NCBI GenBank assembly: GCA_016219795.1
Contig: JACRKK010000086.1
Coordinates: 1 to 9,437, forward strand
Length of the DNA: 9,437 bases
DNA from: Candidatus Woesearchaeota archaeon
GTDB taxonomy: Archaea > Nanobdellota > Nanobdellia > Woesearchaeales > JACRKL01
Direction: 5' to 3'
Shown here: in pieces, positions 7,242 through 9,437 of the stretch
Layout of the letters: each line of letters opens with the position of its first letter
How positions within the stretch are numbered: position 1 is the first letter of the stretch
Notes under the pieces: generated by a model
Seen by the model: only the letters and a program-made list of their open reading frames with translations
The model's database searches: none
What the model was told of the DNA's origin: nothing
Translations under genes and position numbers: made by a program

Positions 7242-9236
7242 TTAACCTGTAGTTATGAACGCTGGCTGCAGCGCCTGTTTGTAGAGCTGGTTATCGTTAA
7301 GGTAATCAAACACTTGTGCCTCCTGGCCTAGAGCCGGAGCCGGGCTTATCTCTACCACTTTTATCTGGAGGGTATTCTTGTCTTTCATCATAGTCCTATC
7401 GGCTGTCCAGTTGCCTGTAAATCCACCATAGACTATTTCGCTTCCTTTCCTGCTGAGGATGATATTAATATCGTAGAGAGCACTTCCGTCAACGAGGGTT
7501 ATACTGGCCGGAGCAGTGCTATCCTCTTCTGGATAGGTGACAAACTGTTCGAATTCATAAGGTTTACCTATTACAGACATCTGGATGAAGACTACATCGT
7601 CAGGTGAGAGTGGCTCTACAGAAGTAAGAGATGTTGATTTGCTTTTGACAATGCTCAGATTAAATGTTCTTGTTTTCTCAAGATGGAGTTCAATCTGTTG
7701 GCCCCCTACATATTGCTGCCTTGTTGTGAGGTATCCTTCTTTTTCAGCAACAAGGTAGCCGTTGCTGCATCCCTGCGGCAGGAATCCAGTGGCCTTCACA
7801 TGGCCGTCAGTGGCTGTTGTCTTACCTAGATTGCAGGCGTATTGGAGGCATTCGTAGCTGAGATTCACATAAGGTAATTCTGTTTCGGGCATTTCACCGT
7901 CGCGTCCAAGCACTGTAATTTCTAGAGGATTTGTAGATGTTGTTCCGCAGAATTCCTCGTTGTTCTCGTACGTCGTGAATTCTGGATTAAACGTTGTTCT
8001 TACATCTTTGTTGGCCTCATTGTTATCGATAATGACCGGCATGGCAAAGCGGAAAACAAACCCCTCCCCATTAAAAGAAGTGTCTTCCCGGATAGCTATC
8101 TGTACAGGATACACCACACCATACACAAAGTGGTACATATTGATGCAGAGGTAACTTAAGAGCTGGGAACTTCCTTTTCCTACATTGGATTTCATAATCC
8201 CGCCGCTGCTCGGCGAGACTTTCATATCCATGCCGTAGGATGGTTCATAGATGACGTTGGCTGTCAAGTCTTTAAAATTGGTGCTTCCAACATCCCATTG
8301 GAAGTGGAAGTATTCATAGGCATCTTCAGGAATGGGGTCTTCTGGAACGTTGGGGGGTGTTTTCATGAAATCAGCAAGATCGTATGTGGCAAGCCGCTGG
8401 TATTCTTCATCTGGATAAAGGTAAGGTTCTACATTGGTGTTTTTTATTTTGATACGGGGATAGTTGTACTGTAACACGGTCTGGAGTTCTTTCTTGATGT
8501 CAGCTACCCTCCACCGAAGCGTTCCACAGTGAAAAGTGAGGTGCGTCAGCGGTATTTTGGGGTCGAGCGTTATAAATTCCATGGTCTTATTTTCAAGGAA
8601 TGCATTGGTGTTTTCAGAGTCTGCAATGGCTTTTGCAAGCTCATACGCCCTGCGAAGTTTGACTGGAAGGATAGTATTGTAGGTTGTGAGTTTGGTCTTT
8701 TCTCCTGTCGCTTTTTCTTCAACGTCCAGGATGTAGGAGACAGAAACCCTCACATCATGAGCTGCAATGGTTACTCGAGTCTGGATATCTGCATTTTCTT
8801 TGATGGTGTATTCCTGACTAAAGGCTGTGAAATTGTTTAGACATTCCGGCAGGGTTTTGGTGATTTCAGAGGCAAGCTGGTCCTGCATACCCGGGATGGT
8901 GGGTGAGCGGTCTTCTCCCGCATAATACCAGAAGGGAACGCGCAGGATTCTATAAGGGTCCAGTGCGAGGTAACTGGTGGGGTTTTTGTCGATTTGAGGC
9001 GGAAGGTTGATGTAGCCTCCTTGCGAACCGAGTTTGATAACAGCTTCGCTTGCCGTCTGATCTATACACGATTCAACAAAACTGCTGATTTTGTTGGTGG
9101 GCTGCTGTTTGGTGATAGGTTCAGGTGGTAATTGTTCAGATTTCTGGCTGTAGAGATAGTAACCAAAACCCATGATTAAGAGAAGGAGAACTCCTATGAT
9201 GATAAATAAGGTGACCTGTCCCCTTTTTTCCGTCAT
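7242..9236 (-). CDS. Membrane-anchored surface protein with pilin-like (class III-type) leader and carboxypeptidase-regulatory-like domain, 664 aa
   Basis: The protein opens with a short charged stretch and KRGQVTLFIIIG followed by a hydrophobic helix (about residues 7-29). Archaeal class III signal peptides are cut by a prepilin-type peptidase between a [KR]G pair and a following Q; here this would be G6/Q7, although the glutamate at +5 common in true pilins is absent. A large extracellular part follows. Residues 51-82 hold FVESCIDQ and the pattern LGSQGGYINLP, which I recall from uncharacterised DPANN surface proteins. Residues about 437-520 look like a carboxypeptidase-regulatory (beta-sandwich) domain: ITVLGRDG, YEC-x4-C, TDGHVKATG, LPQGCSNG, KEGYLTT. 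There are eight cysteines (57, 132, 237, 364, 430, 463, 468, 490), consistent with disulfides outside the cell. The start has a good ribosome binding site and a TATA box. It is first in an operon with the 1690-residue protein 4 nt downstream. Function unknown; a structural or adhesive surface role is inferred. Confidence 0.85.
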   Translation of the reverse strand: MTEKRGQVTLFIIIGVLLLLIMGFGYYLYSQKSEQLPPEPITKQQPTNKISSFVESCIDQTASEAVIKLGSQGGYINLPPQIDKNPTSYLALDPYRILRVPFWYYAGEDRSPTIPGMQDQLASEITKTLPECLNNFTAFSQEYTIKENADIQTRVTIAAHDVRVSVSYILDVEEKATGEKTKLTTYNTILPVKLRRAYELAKAIADSENTNAFLENKTMEFITLDPKIPLTHLTFHCGTLRWRVADIKKELQTVLQYNYPRIKIKNTNVEPYLYPDEEYQRLATYDLADFMKTPPNVPEDPIPEDAYEYFHFQWDVGSTNFKDLTANVIYEPSYGMDMKVSPSSGGIMKSNVGKGSSQLLSYLCINMYHFVYGVVYPVQIAIREDTSFNGEGFVFRFAMPVIIDNNEANKDVRTTFNPEFTTYENNEEFCGTTSTNPLEITVLGRDGEMPETELPYVNLSYECLQYACNLGKTTATDGHVKATGFLPQGCSNGYLVAEKEGYLTTRQQYVGGQQIELHLEKTRTFNLSIVKSKSTSLTSVEPLSPDDVVFIQMSVIGKPYEFEQFVTYPEEDSTAPASITLVDGSALYDINIILSRKGSEIVYGGFTGNWTADRTMMKDKNTLQIKVVEISPAPALGQEAQVFDYLNDNQLYKQALQPAFITTG

Positions 9237-9240
9237 TGTT

Positions 9241-9251
9241 GATTACCCCTC
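9241..9251 (-). promoter_or_regulatory. Ribosome binding site of the 664-residue pilin-like protein
   Basis: The minus strand reads GAGGGGTAATC, followed by AACA and the ATG at 9236. It is close to the GGAGGTGATC complement of the archaeal 16S rRNA tail and supports this start. Confidence 0.65.
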
Positions 9252-9274
9252 TTGCTGATTTTCTCGGCTGTTTT

Positions 9275-9285
9275 CTTTATAAATG
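9275..9285 (-). promoter_or_regulatory. Archaeal TATA box for the four-gene operon, overlapping the transposase stop codon
   Basis: On the minus strand the sequence reads CATTTATAAAG, close to the archaeal TTTATAAA box A. A start about 25 nt downstream would fall near 9254, giving an untranslated leader of roughly 18 nt that just contains the ribosome binding site of the 664-residue protein. The last two codons of the upstream gene (TTA TAA) are part of the box. A clear BRE cannot be told from the coding sequence upstream of it. Confidence 0.6.
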
Positions 9286-9437
9286 TTGTTGTAGATAGGT
9301 GATATTGAAAAGTTCGTATAGCAAGGCTTTTAGCCTTGCCCAAAGGTTGTGAGCTACAACCTTTGTTGCTATTTCAGCCCTTCTTCCTTTAACCGTATAA
9401 GCAAGGAGTGCGTCTCCGTATTTGTTTTTGAACATAA
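9277..9437 (-). CDS. C-terminal end of a probable DDE transposase (IS4/IS5 superfamily type), 5' end outside window
   Basis: Reading leftward from the window edge there is an open frame ending in TAA at 9279-9277; the first visible ATG is at 9435, giving 52 residues, but the frame is open to the edge, so the gene probably begins outside. The visible peptide has the order FKNKYGDALLAY, then KGRRAEIATKVVAHNL, then a hydrophobic helix WARLKALLYELFNI. Family knowledge: many IS4/IS5-type transposases end with an F-x-x-K-[YF]-G-x-x-L-x-[AS] block, a linker with a basic residue, E-[IL]-x-x-K-[VA]-[LIV]-x-[HY]-N-[LI] and a final amphipathic helix, just after the catalytic glutamate. The match in spacing and residues is good, but no catalytic residue is inside the window. 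It could be an intact insertion sequence or a remnant. The stop lies only 40 nt before the next gene, so an element end, if present, must be in or next to that gene's promoter. Confidence 0.68.
   Translation of the reverse strand, partial: MFKNKYGDALLAYTVKGRRAEIATKVVAHNLWARLKALLYELFNITYLQQHL
9318..9372. repeat. Two adjacent perfect hairpins with a shared outer stem, inside the transposase tail
   Basis: The plus strand shows GCAAGGCT (9321-9328), loop TTT, AGCCTTGC (9332-9339), followed one base later by CAAAGGTTGT (9341-9350), loop GAGCT, ACAACCTTTG (9356-9365). Both stems are perfect (8 and 10 bp). An outer pair ATAGCAA (9318-9324) with TTGCTAT (9366-9372) could close them into a three-way junction at the cost of half of the first stem. 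The structure lies within codons of the transposase C-terminus. It may act in mRNA (attenuation, stability) or as single-stranded DNA or a cruciform; which of these applies cannot be told from the sequence. Confidence 0.75.

Noticed and set aside
1..9437. tRNA, rRNA or CRISPR array.
   Set aside because: No cloverleaf with conserved tRNA bases, rRNA-like stretch, or regularly spaced direct repeats was seen on either strand.

Overview
The window looks like an archaeal chromosome segment, most likely from a DPANN lineage of the Woesearchaeota/Pacearchaeota type. The evidence is that every supported gene is read leftward on the minus strand, start sites carry archaeal GGTG/GGAGG-type ribosome binding sites, TATA boxes of the TTTATAAA kind are present, genes are tightly packed, and one gene opens with a KRGQVTLFIIIG leader like those often seen on exported proteins of these small archaea. 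The lineage assignment is inference; no marker gene is present.

Right edge (9277-9437): the last about 53 codons of a gene that enters from outside. They read like the C-terminus of an IS4/IS5-superfamily DDE transposase. Two adjacent perfect hairpins lie inside this tail, and its stop codon overlaps the TATA box of the following gene cluster.

Centre (707-9236): four genes that form one probable operon. A 664-residue protein with a pilin-like N-terminal leader is followed after 4 nt by a giant 1690-residue secreted, cysteine-rich protein with Ig-like and FN3 modules. Its stop overlaps the start of a 286-residue polytopic membrane protein (ATGA), which is followed after 1 nt by a 199-residue site-2-protease-like intramembrane metalloprotease. 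Spacing and ribosome binding sites point to coordinated production. The likely theme is a cell-surface assembly with its own membrane partner and intramembrane protease. The function of the assembly cannot be read from the sequence.

Left part (1-706): a 154-nt intergenic region contains two tandem inverted repeats directly upstream of the ribosome binding site of a small four-helix membrane protein (117 residues). This could be a structured mRNA leader or a pair of operators. The final 198 nt are AT-rich and hold an A/T hairpin suitable for termination, but no convincing gene.

Several starts were moved from the longest possible reading frame to internal ATGs because of ribosome binding sites or overlap: 552, 1306 and 2168. 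The most unusual items are the uncharacterised four-gene surface/protease operon, the two-hairpin leader at 568-654, and the transposase tail whose end appears to supply the operon promoter.
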